A stretch of 64,000 nt of DNA from Sphingomonas endophytica. GTDB taxonomy: Bacteria > Pseudomonadota > Alphaproteobacteria > Sphingomonadales > Sphingomonadaceae. The stretch is taken from assembly GCF_001476895.1 (NCBI RefSeq), contig NZ_LDTB01000001.1:1-64000 (forward strand), written 5' to 3'. Below are positions 9,091 to 18,581 of the stretch, piece by piece. The notes beneath the pieces were generated by a model. It had not been told where the DNA came from and ran no database searches. It saw only the letters and a program-made list of their open reading frames with translations. Each line of letters opens with the position of its first letter. The first letter of the stretch is position 1. The translations under genes and the position numbers were made by a program.

Positions 9091-10092
9091 ATGACGAAGG
9101 TGGCGATCAACGGCTTCGGGCGCATCGGCAGACTGGTGGCGCGCGCGCTGCTGGAACGCGGAAGCGAGCTGGAACTCGTGGCGATCAACGATCTGGCTGA
9201 CACCAAGTCGAACGCCTGGCTGTTCAGCCGCGACAGCGTGCATGGCAAGTATGCGGGCACGGTCGAGGCGGACGGACAGGATATGGTGATCGACGGCAAG
9301 CGCATCCGCGTCACCGCCGAGCGCGATCCGGCCAACCTGCCGCACAAGGAACTCGGCGTCGACATCGTGCTTGAGTGCACCGGCTTCTTCACCGACCGCG
9401 CCAGCGCGCAGAAGCACATCGATGCCGGTGCGAAGAAGGTGCTGATCTCCGCGCCGGCCAAGGGCGTCGACATCACCGTCGTATATGGGGTAAACAACGA
9501 CAAGCTGGAAGCCGCTCACACGATCGTGTCGAACGCTTCGTGCACCACCAATTGCCTGGCGCCGGTCGCCAAGGTACTGAACGATGCGATCGGGATCGAG
9601 CGTGGGCTGATGACCACGATCCACGCCTACACCAACGATCAGAAGATCCTCGATCAGATCCATCCGGACCTGCGCCGTGCACGCGCCGCCGCGATGAACA
9701 TCATCCCGACGACGACCGGCGCGGCGCGCGCGGTGGGCGAGGTGCTGCCGGAGTTGAAGGGCAAGCTGGACGGATCGGCCGTGCGCGTGCCGGTGCCGGA
9801 TGGCAGCCTGGTCGACCTGACCTTCACGCCGGGCCGCGACACGACCAAGGAAGAGGTCAACGCGCTGCTGAAGGCGGCGGCGGAAGGACCGATGAAGGGC
9901 GTGCTGCATTTCTCGGACGAGCCGCTGGTGTCGATCGACATCGTCCACACGCCCTATTCGTCGACGGTCGACAGCTTGGAAACCGCAGTCATCGACGGCA
10001 AGCTCGTGCGTGTCGTCAGCTGGTACGACAATGAATGGGGCTTCTCGAACCGGATGGTCGACACCGCCTCGGCGATGGCGAAGCTGGGGTGA
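9091..10092 (+). CDS. gap: Glyceraldehyde-3-phosphate dehydrogenase, type I
   Basis: 333 aa. NAD(P)-dependent oxidation and phosphorylation of glyceraldehyde 3-phosphate. N-terminal Rossmann [18 protein letters not shown], catalytic cysteine in [17 protein letters not shown], and the C-terminal [14 protein letters not shown]. Start ATG 9091 follows GAGGGA at a good distance. It forms a glycolytic block with pgk, separated by a MOSC gene; transketolase, often upstream in relatives, is absent here. Confidence 0.97.
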   Translation: MTKVAINGFGRIGRLVARALLERGSELELVAINDLADTKSNAWLFSRDSVHGKYAGTVEADGQDMVIDGKRIRVTAERDPANLPHKELGVDIVLECTGFFTDRASAQKHIDAGAKKVLISAPAKGVDITVVYGVNNDKLEAAHTIVSNASCTTNCLAPVAKVLNDAIGIERGLMTTIHAYTNDQKILDQIHPDLRRARAAAMNIIPTTTGAARAVGEVLPELKGKLDGSAVRVPVPDGSLVDLTFTPGRDTTKEEVNALLKAAAEGPMKGVLHFSDEPLVSIDIVHTPYSSTVDSLETAVIDGKLVRVVSWYDNEWGFSNRMVDTASAMAKLG

Positions 10093-10108
10093 GGCCACTC
10101 CTGTCATG

Positions 10109-10159
10109 CCGGCGAATGCTTGAATCTCCCGGCTACGGAGAGACCCCGGCATTCGCCGG
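10109..10159. repeat. REP-like inverted repeat after gap
   Basis: Perfect 11-bp arms CCGGCGAATGC (10109-10119) and GCATTCGCCGG (10149-10159) around a 29-nt spacer. The string CCCCGGCATTCGCCGGGGC inside it forms its own small palindrome. This looks like the dispersed REP-type palindrome common in sphingomonad intergenic regions. It may stabilise or end the gap transcript. Confidence 0.6.
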
Positions 10160-10177
10160 GGCGACGGGTTCGGCGCG

Positions 10178-10636
10178 ATGACCGGCGTGTTGCTGGGCAT
10201 CGCGCGCCATCCGCGGTCGCGCGCGCCAGTGGAACTGGTCGAGCGTGTCGAGGTGACGCTCGACGGCGGCATCCATGGCGATTTTCGTGGGGCGATGCGC
10301 GGCAAGCCGTACAAGCGCCAGATAACGTTGATCGAGCGCGGTGACTGGGACGCGGCGATGGCCGAAGTCGGGCATCGCATCGCGTGGCAGGAGCGCCGCG
10401 CGAACCTGTTGGTCGATGGTATCGACCTTCCGCAAGTGCCCGGGACCTTGGTAAAAATCGGCGGCTCGCTGATGCTGGAGATTACCCGTGAGTGCGATCC
10501 GTGCGAGCGCATGGAGGCGCTGGCCGAGGGGTTGCGCGCCGCGATGACTCCGGACTGGCGCGGCGGTGCGTGCGCCATGGTGATACAAGGCGGCTGGATT
10601 GCCGTCGGTGATGAGATCAGGATCGAGGAATCATGA
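10178..10636 (+). CDS. MOSC domain-containing protein
   Basis: 152 aa, short stand-alone MOSC (molybdenum cofactor sulfurase C-terminal) domain. Visible: [10 protein letters not shown] near residue 30, [23 protein letters not shown] and [11 protein letters not shown], which carries the conserved cysteine presumed to hold sulfur or Moco. Substrate unknown. Its TGA overlaps the pgk ATG (ATGA), so it sits inside the gap-pgk unit, possibly with no functional link to glycolysis. Confidence 0.85.
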   Translation: MTGVLLGIARHPRSRAPVELVERVEVTLDGGIHGDFRGAMRGKPYKRQITLIERGDWDAAMAEVGHRIAWQERRANLLVDGIDLPQVPGTLVKIGGSLMLEITRECDPCERMEALAEGLRAAMTPDWRGGACAMVIQGGWIAVGDEIRIEES

Positions 10637-11823
10637 GCAAGTCCTTTCGAACGCTCGACGATATCGGTGATGTCACCGGCAAGCGCGTGCTGGTGCGCGA
10701 GGATCTGAACGTGCCGCTACACGATGGTCAGGTCAGCGATGACACAAGGCTGCGCGCCACGGTCGCGACGGTCGGCGAACTGGCCGACAAGGGCGCGATC
10801 GTTCTGGTGCTCGCGCATTTCGGTCGGCCGAAGGGCGTACCCTCGCCGGAGCTATCGCTATCGCAGATCGTGAAGCCATATCAAGCGGTGCTGGGTCGTC
10901 CCGTCCGCTACGTCGATTGGGAAGGCGCGGCCGACGCTGTAGGGACGTTGCAGCCGGGCTATATCGCGCTACTGGAGAACACGCGCTTCTTCGGTGGCGA
11001 GGAGAAGAACGATCCGTCGGTGGTTCAGCGGTTCGCGGCGCTGGGCGACCTGTACGTCAATGATGCCTTCTCCGCCGCGCACCGGGCGCATGCCTCGACC
11101 GAGGGGCTGGCGCATGTGCTGCCCGCGTTTGCCGGTCGCGCGATGGAGGCGGAGCTGGACGCGCTGGAAAAGGCGCTCGGCTCTCCCGAGCATCCGGTCG
11201 CGGCGGTGGTCGGCGGCGCGAAGGTGTCGACGAAGCTCGACGTGCTCAAGCATCTCGTCACGCGCGTCGATCACCTCATTATCGGCGGCGGGATGGCGAA
11301 CACGTTTCTCGCAGCGCGTGGTGTCGATGTCGGCAAGAGCCTGTGCGAGCACGACCTGACCGGCACCGCCGAAGAGATCTTCGACGCCGCCGACAAGGCG
11401 GGCTGCACCGTTCATCTGCCGTACGATGTCGTGGTGGCCAAGGAGTTTAAGGCGAACCCGCCGACGCGCACCGTCAACGTGCACGAAGTCGCGGCCGACG
11501 AGATGATCCTCGACATCGGCCCGGCGGCTACCGAGTCGCTCGGCGATGTGCTGAAGAATTGCCGTACGCTGGTGTGGAACGGTCCGCTGGGCGCGTTCGA
11601 AACGCCGCCGTTCGACACGGCCACGGTCGCGCTGGCGCGCACCGCGGCTGCGCTGACCAAGGAAGGCAGCCTCGTATCGGTCGCAGGGGGGGGCGACACG
11701 GTCGCTGCGCTGAATCAGGCGGGTGTCGGTGAGTCCTTCACGTTTGTGTCAACCGCCGGCGGTGCGTTCCTGGAGTGGATGGAAGGACGCGAATTGCCCG
11801 GCGTCGCAGCGCTACAACGCTGA
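10633..11823 (+). CDS. pgk: Phosphoglycerate kinase
   Basis: 396 aa, standard length. Transfers phosphate from 1,3-bisphosphoglycerate to ADP. Contains [49 protein letters not shown] and the C-terminal nucleotide segment [12 protein letters not shown]. The ATG overlaps the MOSC stop codon, implying co-translation. Confidence 0.97.
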   Translation: MSKSFRTLDDIGDVTGKRVLVREDLNVPLHDGQVSDDTRLRATVATVGELADKGAIVLVLAHFGRPKGVPSPELSLSQIVKPYQAVLGRPVRYVDWEGAADAVGTLQPGYIALLENTRFFGGEEKNDPSVVQRFAALGDLYVNDAFSAAHRAHASTEGLAHVLPAFAGRAMEAELDALEKALGSPEHPVAAVVGGAKVSTKLDVLKHLVTRVDHLIIGGGMANTFLAARGVDVGKSLCEHDLTGTAEEIFDAADKAGCTVHLPYDVVVAKEFKANPPTRTVNVHEVAADEMILDIGPAATESLGDVLKNCRTLVWNGPLGAFETPPFDTATVALARTAAALTKEGSLVSVAGGGDTVAALNQAGVGESFTFVSTAGGAFLEWMEGRELPGVAALQR

Positions 11824-11951
11824 TCGGCCGGCCGTAGGACGCATATCGACGTTCAGCGTTGCGGCGGCCATTTCCGATCGACCAGGTCGCCGACGTCGTC
11901 GTCCACGGATCAACTCCTGGGCGACGACATCGGCCGGCTCCTCGATCCACG

Positions 11952-12614
11952 CTAGGCGTGCGCGCGATGGTCGCCGGGCTTTGCCCGCGCGAGGATGGCG
12001 CGTGCATCGCCGGGCGTGCGAACCTCGCCATGCGGCCCACCGGCCGCCGCGATGACCCGCTCCAGCATCTCCAGGCCCTCGGGCCAATGACCCAGCCCAC
12101 TGGCGGCGTTGATATGGCCGTGCGCGCCATAATCGACGAAGTGGCTGCCCCAATCGACGGCAAGGCTATGCGCCCGATCGACGGTGATCCAAGGATCGTC
12201 GGTCGACGCGACGAGGATCGATGGGAAGGGCAAGGCAAGCTTCGGCGCCGGCGCGAAGGGCGCCAGCTCACTCGCGACATTCACGCGATCGACATCCGCC
12301 GGCGCAACCAGCAACGCGCCCGCGACCGGCCATCCATAAGGCTGCGGACTCATCGACGCCCACCACGCGATGGCGAGGCAGCCGAGGCTGTGGCCTACCA
12401 GAATAACCGGCGCGCGCGCAGCGGCGACCGCCTGATCGATCTTGGTCACCCAGGCGTTGCGGTGTGGGCGATCCCACATGCCGAGCTCGATCCGCGCCGT
12501 GTCGGGGCGGCTGCGTTCCCACAGGCTCTGCCAGTGCGCCGGGCCGGATCCGCCCAGGCCCGGGACGGTCAGCACGCTCGGCTGAATAGACAGGTCGTAA
12601 TTGGCATGTCCCAT
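11952..12614 (-). CDS. RBBP9/YdeN-family alpha/beta hydrolase
   Basis: 220 aa serine hydrolase. VLTVPGLGGSGPAHWQSLWE opens the fold, the nucleophile elbow is VGHSLGCLA (Ser), the acid segment is ASTDDPWI and the histidine lies in GHINAASGLGHWPEG. This matches the RBBP9/YdeN group (DUF1234). Substrate unknown. It faces pgk; the 128-bp gap between them shows no gene with a convincing start. A CCCGGCG-TGG-CGCCGGG hairpin lies just upstream of its ATG at 12631-12647. Confidence 0.82.
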   Translation of the reverse strand: MGHANYDLSIQPSVLTVPGLGGSGPAHWQSLWERSRPDTARIELGMWDRPHRNAWVTKIDQAVAAARAPVILVGHSLGCLAIAWWASMSPQPYGWPVAGALLVAPADVDRVNVASELAPFAPAPKLALPFPSILVASTDDPWITVDRAHSLAVDWGSHFVDYGAHGHINAASGLGHWPEGLEMLERVIAAAGGPHGEVRTPGDARAILARAKPGDHRAHA

Positions 12615-12822
12615 GACGTACCCTCCTGTTCCCGGCGTGGCGCCGGGGCGAGGCCGCGGCCCGGTCTAGGGGTCGGGCGCGCCGCGGCCTCGACCATTCC
12701 AATAATCCCTATTAACCCGATGGGCAATCGTGCGCTGCAGCAATAGGTTCGAGAGGTGGCAGGGGTGCGACGAGGCGTTGAGCGGCTTGCCCTGTCGATC
12801 ACGGCGCGCGATAGCGCGCGAC

Positions 12823-13566
12823 ATGTCCGCTTCCTCAAAGCAACGGGTCGACCAGATGCTCGTCGATCGCGGTCTCGCTGAGTCGCGTACCCGCGCGCAG
12901 GCGCTGGTGATGGCCGGGCTGGTGTTCGCGGGCGAGCGCAAGGTCGAGAAGGCTGGCCAGCCGCTTCCTGCCGATACGCGGCTGGAGGTGCGCGGGCGCG
13001 ATCATCCCTGGGTGTCGCGGGGCGGGATCAAGCTGGCGCATGGACTCGATCACTTCGGCTGGGACGTGACGGATGCGGTGGCGATCGATGTCGGTTCATC
13101 GACGGGCGGCTTCACTGATGTGCTGCTCGCACGCGGTGCGGCACGGGTCTATGCCGTGGACAGCGGCACCAACCAGCTGGCGTGGAAATTGCGACAGGAT
13201 GACCGCGTCGTGGTCCATGAGCAGACCAGCGCGCGTATCCTGACCGCGGCGCACATTCCCGAGCCGATCGATCTGGTCGTGTGCGACGCGAGCTTCATCG
13301 GGCTGGCCAAGGTGCTGGACGTGCCGCTCGGCTTCGTCCGGCCCGCCGGGCGGGCGCTGGCCCTCATCAAGCCGCAATTCGAAGCCGGGCGATCCGAGGT
13401 GGGGAAGGGCGGGGTGGTGCGCGATCCGGCGATCCGCGATCGTGTCTGTCGCGAGATAACGGACTGGTTCGAGCGTGAGGGCTGGCGCGTCGAAGGTGTG
13501 GTCGAGAGTCCGATCACCGGGCCCGAAGGGAATGTCGAATTCCTGATCGCCGCGCATCGATCATGA
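12823..13566 (+). CDS. tlyA: TlyA-family rRNA (cytidine-2'-O)-methyltransferase
   Basis: 247 aa. An S4 RNA-binding domain (residues ~5-65, KQRVDQMLVDRGLAESRTRA) is followed by an FtsJ-like Rossmann methyltransferase: AIDVGSSTGGFTDVLLARGA is the SAM site, with VCDASFIGL and LALIKPQFEAG downstream. 2'-O-methylation of 16S/23S rRNA is the known role of the family. Start ATG 12823 gives the usual N-terminus; upstream frame extension has no similarity. Confidence 0.92.
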   Translation: MSASSKQRVDQMLVDRGLAESRTRAQALVMAGLVFAGERKVEKAGQPLPADTRLEVRGRDHPWVSRGGIKLAHGLDHFGWDVTDAVAIDVGSSTGGFTDVLLARGAARVYAVDSGTNQLAWKLRQDDRVVVHEQTSARILTAAHIPEPIDLVVCDASFIGLAKVLDVPLGFVRPAGRALALIKPQFEAGRSEVGKGGVVRDPAIRDRVCREITDWFEREGWRVEGVVESPITGPEGNVEFLIAAHRS

Positions 13567-13633
13567 AACCGTCGCGCGCATCCGCGCTTTGCGTCATGTA
13601 GCAATCAGTCTTTCAGGGTAAGGGGGGATCAGC

Positions 13634-14188
13634 TTGGGCGAACTGGCATCGAAGGAGCAGTTGCGGATGTCGTTCATCCGCTGGGCCGCGGTCGCGGTAC
13701 CAGGGGTCCTGTTGCTCGGCTTCTTGTCGGGGCGAACGGTGCCGTCCGGTGAGGAGAACGGCTGGTATGCCGCTCTCATCAAGCCCGACTTCACGCCGCC
13801 GGGCTGGGCGTTCCCGGTCGTCTGGTCGACGCTGTACATCATGCTGGGACTGGCATTCGCGCTGGTGCTGAGCGCGCGCGGCGCGCGATTGCGTGGGCTG
13901 GGCATTGCGCTGTTCGTTGCGCAGCTGGCCGGCAATCTCGCCTGGACGCCGCTGTTCTTCGGGGCGCACCGCGTCGGCGCGGCGTTCCTGCTGATCGTGG
14001 CGATTCTTGGACTGTCCGTTCTGACCACGATCGTCTTCGGCCAGATCCGGCGTGTCGCGGCATGGTTGATGGTGCCGTACATGGCATGGCTGTGTCTGGC
14101 CGGCGCGCTCAATTGGGAGATCGGCCGGCTGAACCCGGATGCGGAACGACTTGTGCAACAGCCTGCCGCGTCCCAGATGGTTCGCTGA
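13634..14188 (+). CDS. tspO: TspO/MBR family tryptophan-rich sensory protein
   Basis: 184 aa, five membrane segments. Family marks are GWYAALIKPDFTPPGWAFPV, WSTLYIMLGLAFALV, AGNLAWTPLFF and YMAWLCLAGALNWEI. TspO binds porphyrins or other tetrapyrroles in the outer or inner membrane. The start is TTG 13634 with GGGGGG six bases upstream; an ATG at 13667 is possible but has no good ribosome-binding site. Confidence 0.9.
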   Translation: MGELASKEQLRMSFIRWAAVAVPGVLLLGFLSGRTVPSGEENGWYAALIKPDFTPPGWAFPVVWSTLYIMLGLAFALVLSARGARLRGLGIALFVAQLAGNLAWTPLFFGAHRVGAAFLLIVAILGLSVLTTIVFGQIRRVAAWLMVPYMAWLCLAGALNWEIGRLNPDAERLVQQPAASQMVR

Positions 14189-14217
14189 AACGCTTAATCT
14201 CATAGGAAGACACGCTT

Positions 14218-14478
14218 ATGCAATCCGAGAATCATCTGTTCGGTGACGTCGCCAAGCTGTTCAACGGTGCCGCCGGCACGCTGGCCGGCATGGGTCGGGA
14301 AGCGGAGGCCAATGCGCGTGCGCGTGCGCGTGAATGGATCGGCGGGCTCGACTTCATCGCGCGCGACGAATTCGACGCGGTAAAGGCGATGGCCATTGCC
14401 GCGCGCGATGAGAACGATGCGTTGCGCGCGCGGATCGAGAAGCTGGAAGCGGCGTTGGCGGAACGCGCGCCCGCGTGA
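14218..14478 (+). CDS. ubiK: Ubiquinone biosynthesis accessory factor UbiK-like (BMFP domain)
   Basis: 86 aa. MQSENHLFGDVAKLFNGAAG, then EEFDAVK-like DEFDAVKAMAIAARDENDAL and a C-terminal coiled coil LRARIEKLEAALAERA, the standard layout of the BMFP/DUF526 family. In E. coli UbiK helps the ubiquinone assembly complex; in other species the same family is described as membrane-fusogenic. AGGAAGA upstream gives a good ribosome-binding site. Confidence 0.85.
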   Translation: MQSENHLFGDVAKLFNGAAGTLAGMGREAEANARARAREWIGGLDFIARDEFDAVKAMAIAARDENDALRARIEKLEAALAERAPA

Positions 14479-14536
14479 TCCTGGCGTGCCGCGCGTCGTC
14501 CGTGGGGATGACGCGCGCGTCGCACCGTGCGATAAG

Positions 14537-15049
14537 ATGACGATGCTTGACGAAGTCGATCAATTTGCCGAGCCGGAAGCGCCGCTCGACATGCTCGAAT
14601 CCTATTTCCTGGCGCATGGCTGGCCGTGCGAGCGGAACGAGGATGAGATTACCGCGACGGTCAAGGGAAGCTGGACCGAGTACGAGCTGCGTGCCCTGTG
14701 GCGTGAGGAAGATGGCGTCGTCCAGTTGCTTGCCTTCCCGGACGTCAAGGTCCCGGAAGGGCGCCGTGCGCCGATCTACGAGACACTCGGGCTGGTGAAC
14801 GAGCAGCTCTGGCTCGGTCATTTCGAGATGTGGTCGTCGAGCGGCATTCTCCTTTACCGTTGCGCGACGGCGGTGGAGGCGCGGGACGGCGAAGCGACGA
14901 TGTCGCTGACCACCGCCGAACTGCTAATCGAATCGGCGATCGACGAGTGCGAGCGATTCTATCCGGTGTTCCAGTTCGTGCTGTGGGGCGGCAAGTCCCC
15001 GGCCGAAGCGATCGCCGCCGCGATGGTCGAAACCGCCGGCGAGGCCTGA
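14537..15049 (+). CDS. YbjN domain-containing protein
   Basis: About 170 aa. LDMLESYFLAHGWPCERNED begins the YbjN fold, and the end FYPVFQFVLWGGKSPAEAI is a near-invariant motif of the sphingomonad/rhizobial members (DUF1790). Resembles a secretion-chaperone fold, role unknown. ATG 14537 or 14543. It ends three bases before proC, so the pair is probably an operon with ubiK. Confidence 0.82.
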   Translation: MTMLDEVDQFAEPEAPLDMLESYFLAHGWPCERNEDEITATVKGSWTEYELRALWREEDGVVQLLAFPDVKVPEGRRAPIYETLGLVNEQLWLGHFEMWSSSGILLYRCATAVEARDGEATMSLTTAELLIESAIDECERFYPVFQFVLWGGKSPAEAIAAAMVETAGEA

Positions 15050-15052
15050 CCG

Positions 15053-15838
15053 ATGCGCGTCTGGATGATCGGTTGCGGCAACATGGCCTCGGCGATGTTG
15101 CGGCGGTGGCTTGACGACGATGTCCTGTCGGCTGCTGACGTGGATGTCGTCAACCGCGCTGATCGCGCTTTGCCGGGTGACGTGCGGCAGGCGCGTACGC
15201 TTCCGGATGGTCCGGCACCGGATGTGGTGGTGCTCGGCGTCAAGCCGCAGCAGCTGGATGAGGTTGCGGCCGTCCACCGTCACCGCGTGGCGACCGCACC
15301 GTTGCTGGTGTCAATGCTCGCCGGGGCGGATCCTTCGCGATTGTCTGCGGCGTTTCCCGGCCCGGTCGCGATCCAGACGATGCCGAACCTGCCGGTCGAA
15401 ATCGGGCGTGGCTTCGTGGCGATCCATGCACCCGCCGCGCCGGCGACGGCGCGCGAAACGGTCGACCGGTTGATGGCGCCGCTTGGACTGGTCGAATGGT
15501 TCGAGGATCCGGCGCTGTTCGCCGCCGCGGGGGCGCTGTCGGGGTGCGGCCCCGCCTATCTGTTCCGGTTCGTCGATGCGCTCGCCGCCGGTGGCCGTGC
15601 GATCGGGTTGAGTCCGGAGCAGGCGACCGCGATCGCGCTGGCGACCGTGGATGGAGCGGCGGCGATGGTTGCCGCCAGCGACCGCTCGCCGCGCGCGCTG
15701 GCCGATGCGGTCGCCAGTCCGGGCGGGATGACACGTGCGGGGCTGAACGTGCTTGATGACGATAACGCCCTCGAAGCGCTGCTCGAACGAACGCTGCGCG
15801 CGGTGGCGCGGCGCGGTGCCGAAATGGCTGCCGGCTGA
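15053..15838 (+). CDS. proC: Pyrroline-5-carboxylate reductase
   Basis: 261 aa. Last step of proline synthesis, NAD(P)H-dependent. Starts MRVWMIGCGNMASAMLRRWL (Rossmann GCGNMA) and contains VVLGVKPQQLDEV, IQTMPNLPVEIGRG, ALSGCGPAYLFRFVDAL and VASPGGMTRAGLNVL, the proline-binding region. Somewhat short at the N-terminus but complete. Confidence 0.95.
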   Translation: MRVWMIGCGNMASAMLRRWLDDDVLSAADVDVVNRADRALPGDVRQARTLPDGPAPDVVVLGVKPQQLDEVAAVHRHRVATAPLLVSMLAGADPSRLSAAFPGPVAIQTMPNLPVEIGRGFVAIHAPAAPATARETVDRLMAPLGLVEWFEDPALFAAAGALSGCGPAYLFRFVDALAAGGRAIGLSPEQATAIALATVDGAAAMVAASDRSPRALADAVASPGGMTRAGLNVLDDDNALEALLERTLRAVARRGAEMAAG

Positions 15839-15842
15839 CCCG

Positions 15843-16349
15843 TCAGCCGCGCAACCCCTCGACCCGCGCGATCTCGTCATCGGGGATCAGGCCCTCCAGC
15901 ACCGCCCAGAAGCCGGTTACCGCCCCCTGACCAGCGCGCGAGTAGGCGGCCGACAATTTCTCGCGAAGCGCTTCGTACAGACTTGTTTCCAGTTCCACGC
16001 CCGCCGGCGTGAGCCGCAGCAGCCGCTGCCGACGATCGCGGTCGCCCGCGCGGGTTTCGACCAGCCCGCGGTCCATCAACTCGTTGAGTACGCGGCCCAG
16101 CGATTGCTTGGTAATGGCCAGCAATGCGAGCAGGTCGCTGACCGGCATGTCCGGCTTGCGCGCTATGAAATACAGGGCGCGATGGTGGGCGCGGCCCAGC
16201 CCCTGCTTGGACAAGCCGCGATCGATCGAACGCGTGATATGCGCGTTGCCGAAATACAGGAGCTCCAGCCCACGGCGAATCTCGGTTTCGCGGAGGAATA
16301 GCGGCGAGGCGGAGTGGGTTGGGGCAGCCATGTTGACCGGCTTTGCCAT
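15843..16349 (-). CDS. MarR-family transcriptional regulator
   Basis: 168 aa winged-helix regulator. LGRAHHRALYFIARKPDMPV, the recognition helix VSDLLALLAITKQSLGRVLN and the wing VETRAGDRDRRQRLLRLTPAG are typical. ATG 16349 has GGGCGG close upstream; ATG 16331 is an alternative. It is divergent from ilvE with a 75-bp gap and may repress it; inference only. Confidence 0.9.
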   Translation of the reverse strand: MAKPVNMAAPTHSASPLFLRETEIRRGLELLYFGNAHITRSIDRGLSKQGLGRAHHRALYFIARKPDMPVSDLLALLAITKQSLGRVLNELMDRGLVETRAGDRDRRQRLLRLTPAGVELETSLYEALREKLSAAYSRAGQGAVTGFWAVLEGLIPDDEIARVEGLRG

Positions 16350-16424
16350 CCGCCCTAGGCCACCGCAACCCCGGTGCGTCGACGTGATGTCACGTGCCGC
16401 CGCGATACCTTGGAGGCATTTTCC

Positions 16425-17504
16425 GTGAACTTCGCGTTCGAACCGCATCCGTCCCCCGTTCCCGCCAATGAGCGGGCCGCCCGGCTGGTCGACCCCGGGT
16501 TCGGGCGCGTGTTCACCGATCACATGGCGGTGATGCACTATTCTGAAGGGCGCGGCTGGCACGACGGACGCATTTCGCAGCGCGTGCCGCTGACCATGGA
16601 TCCGGCCTCTTCGGTGCTGCATTACGCCCAGGAAATCTTCGAGGGGCTGAAGGCGTATCGGCTGGAGGACGGTGGCCTCGCGCTGTTTCGACCGGAGGCC
16701 AATGCACGCCGCTTCAACGCCTCGGCGCAGCGGATGGCGATGCCCGAACTGCCCGAGGAGCTGTTTCTCGAATCGGTCGAGCAACTGGTGCTGCAGGAGC
16801 GCGAGTGGATGCCGACCGTCGAGGGCGGCTCGCTGTACCTGCGCCCGTTCATGATCGCGTCGGAGGCGTTTCTGGGCGTGAAGCCGTCGGCGGAGTATCT
16901 CTACATGGTGCTGGCGTCCTCGGTGGGCGCCTATTGGAAGGGCGGTGCTCGCGCGGTGTCCTTGTGGGTCAGCCATGATTACACCCGCGCCGCGCCCGGC
17001 GGCACCGGCGCCGCAAAGTGCGGCGGCAACTACGCCACCAGCCTTGTCGCGCAGCAGGAGGCGATCCGGCGCGGATACGATCAGGTCGTCTTCCTTGACG
17101 CCGCCGAGCGGCGCTGGATCGAAGAACTGGGCGGGATGAACATCTTCTTCGTGTTCGAGGATGGTTCGCTGCGAACGCCGCCGCTAACCGGCACGATCCT
17201 GCCTGGGATCACCCGTGACTCGATCCTCCAGATCGCGCGGGACCAGGGCCTGATCGTTCAGGAGGAGCCGTATTCGATTGACGAGTGGCGCGCCGATGCC
17301 GCCAGCGGTCGTCTCATCGAGAGCTTTGCGTGCGGCACCGCCGCCGTCGTAACGCCGATCGGCCGCGTGGCGGGCCCCGATTATGAGTTCACGATTGGGA
17401 GCGGTGGCACCGGCCAACTGACCGCGCACTTCCTTGAGCGGCTGACCGCCATCCAGCGTGGGCGCTCGAAAGATTCTCACGGCTGGTTGCGTCGTATCGG
17501 TTGA
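16425..17504 (+). CDS. ilvE: Branched-chain amino acid aminotransferase
   Basis: PLP-dependent class IV transaminase, 359 aa, larger BCAT type II form. FGRVFTDHMAVMHYSEGRGW at the N-terminus, LHYAQEIFEGLKAYR, the lysine segment GTGAAKCGGNYATSL, then VVFLDAAERRWIEELGGMNI and TGTILPGITRDSI. The start is GTG 16425 preceded by TGGAGG at eight bases. Confidence 0.95.
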   Translation: MNFAFEPHPSPVPANERAARLVDPGFGRVFTDHMAVMHYSEGRGWHDGRISQRVPLTMDPASSVLHYAQEIFEGLKAYRLEDGGLALFRPEANARRFNASAQRMAMPELPEELFLESVEQLVLQEREWMPTVEGGSLYLRPFMIASEAFLGVKPSAEYLYMVLASSVGAYWKGGARAVSLWVSHDYTRAAPGGTGAAKCGGNYATSLVAQQEAIRRGYDQVVFLDAAERRWIEELGGMNIFFVFEDGSLRTPPLTGTILPGITRDSILQIARDQGLIVQEEPYSIDEWRADAASGRLIESFACGTAAVVTPIGRVAGPDYEFTIGSGGTGQLTAHFLERLTAIQRGRSKDSHGWLRRIG

Positions 17505-17540
17505 GCTTTCCCGCGCGCCGGTCTAAGGCGCGCGGCTCGT

Positions 17541-17615
17541 TGGGGCGTCGCCAAGCGGTAAGGCACCGGTTTTTGGTACCGGCATTCGCAGGTTCGAATC
17601 CTGCCGCCCCAGCCA
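17541..17615 (+). tRNA. tRNA-Gln (TTG)
   Basis: 75 nt with encoded CCA. Acceptor TGGGGCG pairs with CGCCCCA; anticodon stem CCGGT/ACCGG carries loop TTTTGGT with TTG at 17573-17575; T arm GGTTCGAATCC. Its 3' end is the left attachment site of the integrated element, and the tRNA stays intact. Confidence 0.97.
17599..17615 (+). repeat. attL: 17-bp tRNA-Gln 3' end direct repeat
   Basis: TCCTGCCGCCCCAGCCA is identical to 25546-25562. Flanking bases differ on both sides, so the core identity is exactly 17 bp. This is the classic attachment site of a tyrosine integrase using a tRNA 3' end. Confidence 0.92.
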
Positions 17616-17666
17616 GTTCCGAAAAACGCTGCAAATTCAGACACTTGCTGCCGGTTTGCGTGACGG

Positions 17667-17689
17667 TGTGGGGCAGCTCTGTGGGGCAG
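17667..17689 (+). other. Left integrase arm-type sites (two TGTGGGGCAG copies)
   Basis: TGTGGGGCAG at 17667-17676 and again at 17680-17689, a 13-bp period, followed by the weaker TTTGTGAGGTC. The same decamer with the same 13-bp period occurs at 25448-25483 near the other end. Short repeated sites inside both ends are the usual arm-binding sites of a lambda-type integrase. Confidence 0.65.
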
Positions 17690-17756
17690 ATTTGTGAGGT
17701 CGACAGCAATCTGTCCCCCGCTATCATCGCTCCGCGCATTGGCAGGATAGCACTCG

Positions 17757-18581
17757 ATGGCTGACGACGATTCGACCCTAGGCGGAGCGGATAAAAGCCA
17801 GTTGGAAAACCAGCCTGCAACCGACGCGCCTGATGCAGGTTTGGAGGATGCGTCATCGGATGACGTAGCGCTGCATCCTGAAGCCGCCGATAGCCAAGAA
17901 CTCGTCAACCGAATCATCCCTGAGGATGTTCGTAAGCGGTACGAAGTCTACAGCTACCGTAACGCCGCCCTTGTGCTCAAAGAGGCAAACCCCTCTGAGT
18001 TCGAAGAGCTGATGGAGGCTCTTCGCAAGTTCCGTCTGACCACGTCTCTCATTCGTGAGGCAGGCGGCAACGAAAGTGCAATGCCGAAACTATTTTCGGG
18101 TCATCTTCGTCCATTAGGTTGGCACGAAACAACGATACAGGCTGATCTGTTGGTCAAGCTATTGTGGAAGGAGCCCGAGGTTACCCCTCGCGGCCGAAAG
18201 TTCAACGCGCCGAAAGATCGTCAGCTCACTCGAGCTCGATTTCTGGATGGTCACAAAGTCGACTATGTCAAAAACCGTGTCGCCTTCGACCTGGAGTGGA
18301 ACAGCAAGGATCAGACGTTCGACCGAGACCTCTACGCCTTCAGCGCCTTCAGCCAGTGCGGGGTCATTGATGTTGGTGTGCTGGTCACTCGCGGGGCCTC
18401 CCTGACACCCGTCTTTCGTGCGCTTGGACCAGACGTACAAAAGAAGTACGGCGCTTCCACGACCTGGATGGGCAAGCTACTGTACCGCCTGAACGCTGGA
18501 CGGAATGGGCCATGCCCGGTGCTGGCGTTTGGTATTCGACCAGAGTGTATCGAAGATTGGACACCGCGTAATGCGATCTGA
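17757..18581 (+). CDS. BglII/BstYI-family type II restriction endonuclease
   Basis: 274 aa. The N-terminal ~60 residues are acidic and low-complexity. The helical part (IIPEDVRKRYEVYSYRNAAL) leads to the nuclease core VDYVKNRVAFDLEWNSKDQT with FDRDLYAF, the motif I associate with BglII/BstYI-like enzymes, in which D and the E of LEWN are metal ligands. The C-terminal GRNGPCPVLAFGIRPECI is also typical. Known members cut GATC-centred sites; the target here is inferred, not shown. Its last 11 bp overlap the methyltransferase gene, so the pair is co-expressed. Base composition differs from the flanking chromosome. Confidence 0.85.
   Translation: MADDDSTLGGADKSQLENQPATDAPDAGLEDASSDDVALHPEAADSQELVNRIIPEDVRKRYEVYSYRNAALVLKEANPSEFEELMEALRKFRLTTSLIREAGGNESAMPKLFSGHLRPLGWHETTIQADLLVKLLWKEPEVTPRGRKFNAPKDRQLTRARFLDGHKVDYVKNRVAFDLEWNSKDQTFDRDLYAFSAFSQCGVIDVGVLVTRGASLTPVFRALGPDVQKKYGASTTWMGKLLYRLNAGRNGPCPVLAFGIRPECIEDWTPRNAI

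Noticed and set aside
11824..11951. Small minus-strand peptide between pgk and the hydrolase
   Set aside because: Only 18 codons after a stop, with GTG start; too short to support.
13634..13666. Alternative start of TspO at ATG 13667
   Set aside because: The TTG at 13634 has a much stronger ribosome-binding site; kept as the start although not certain.
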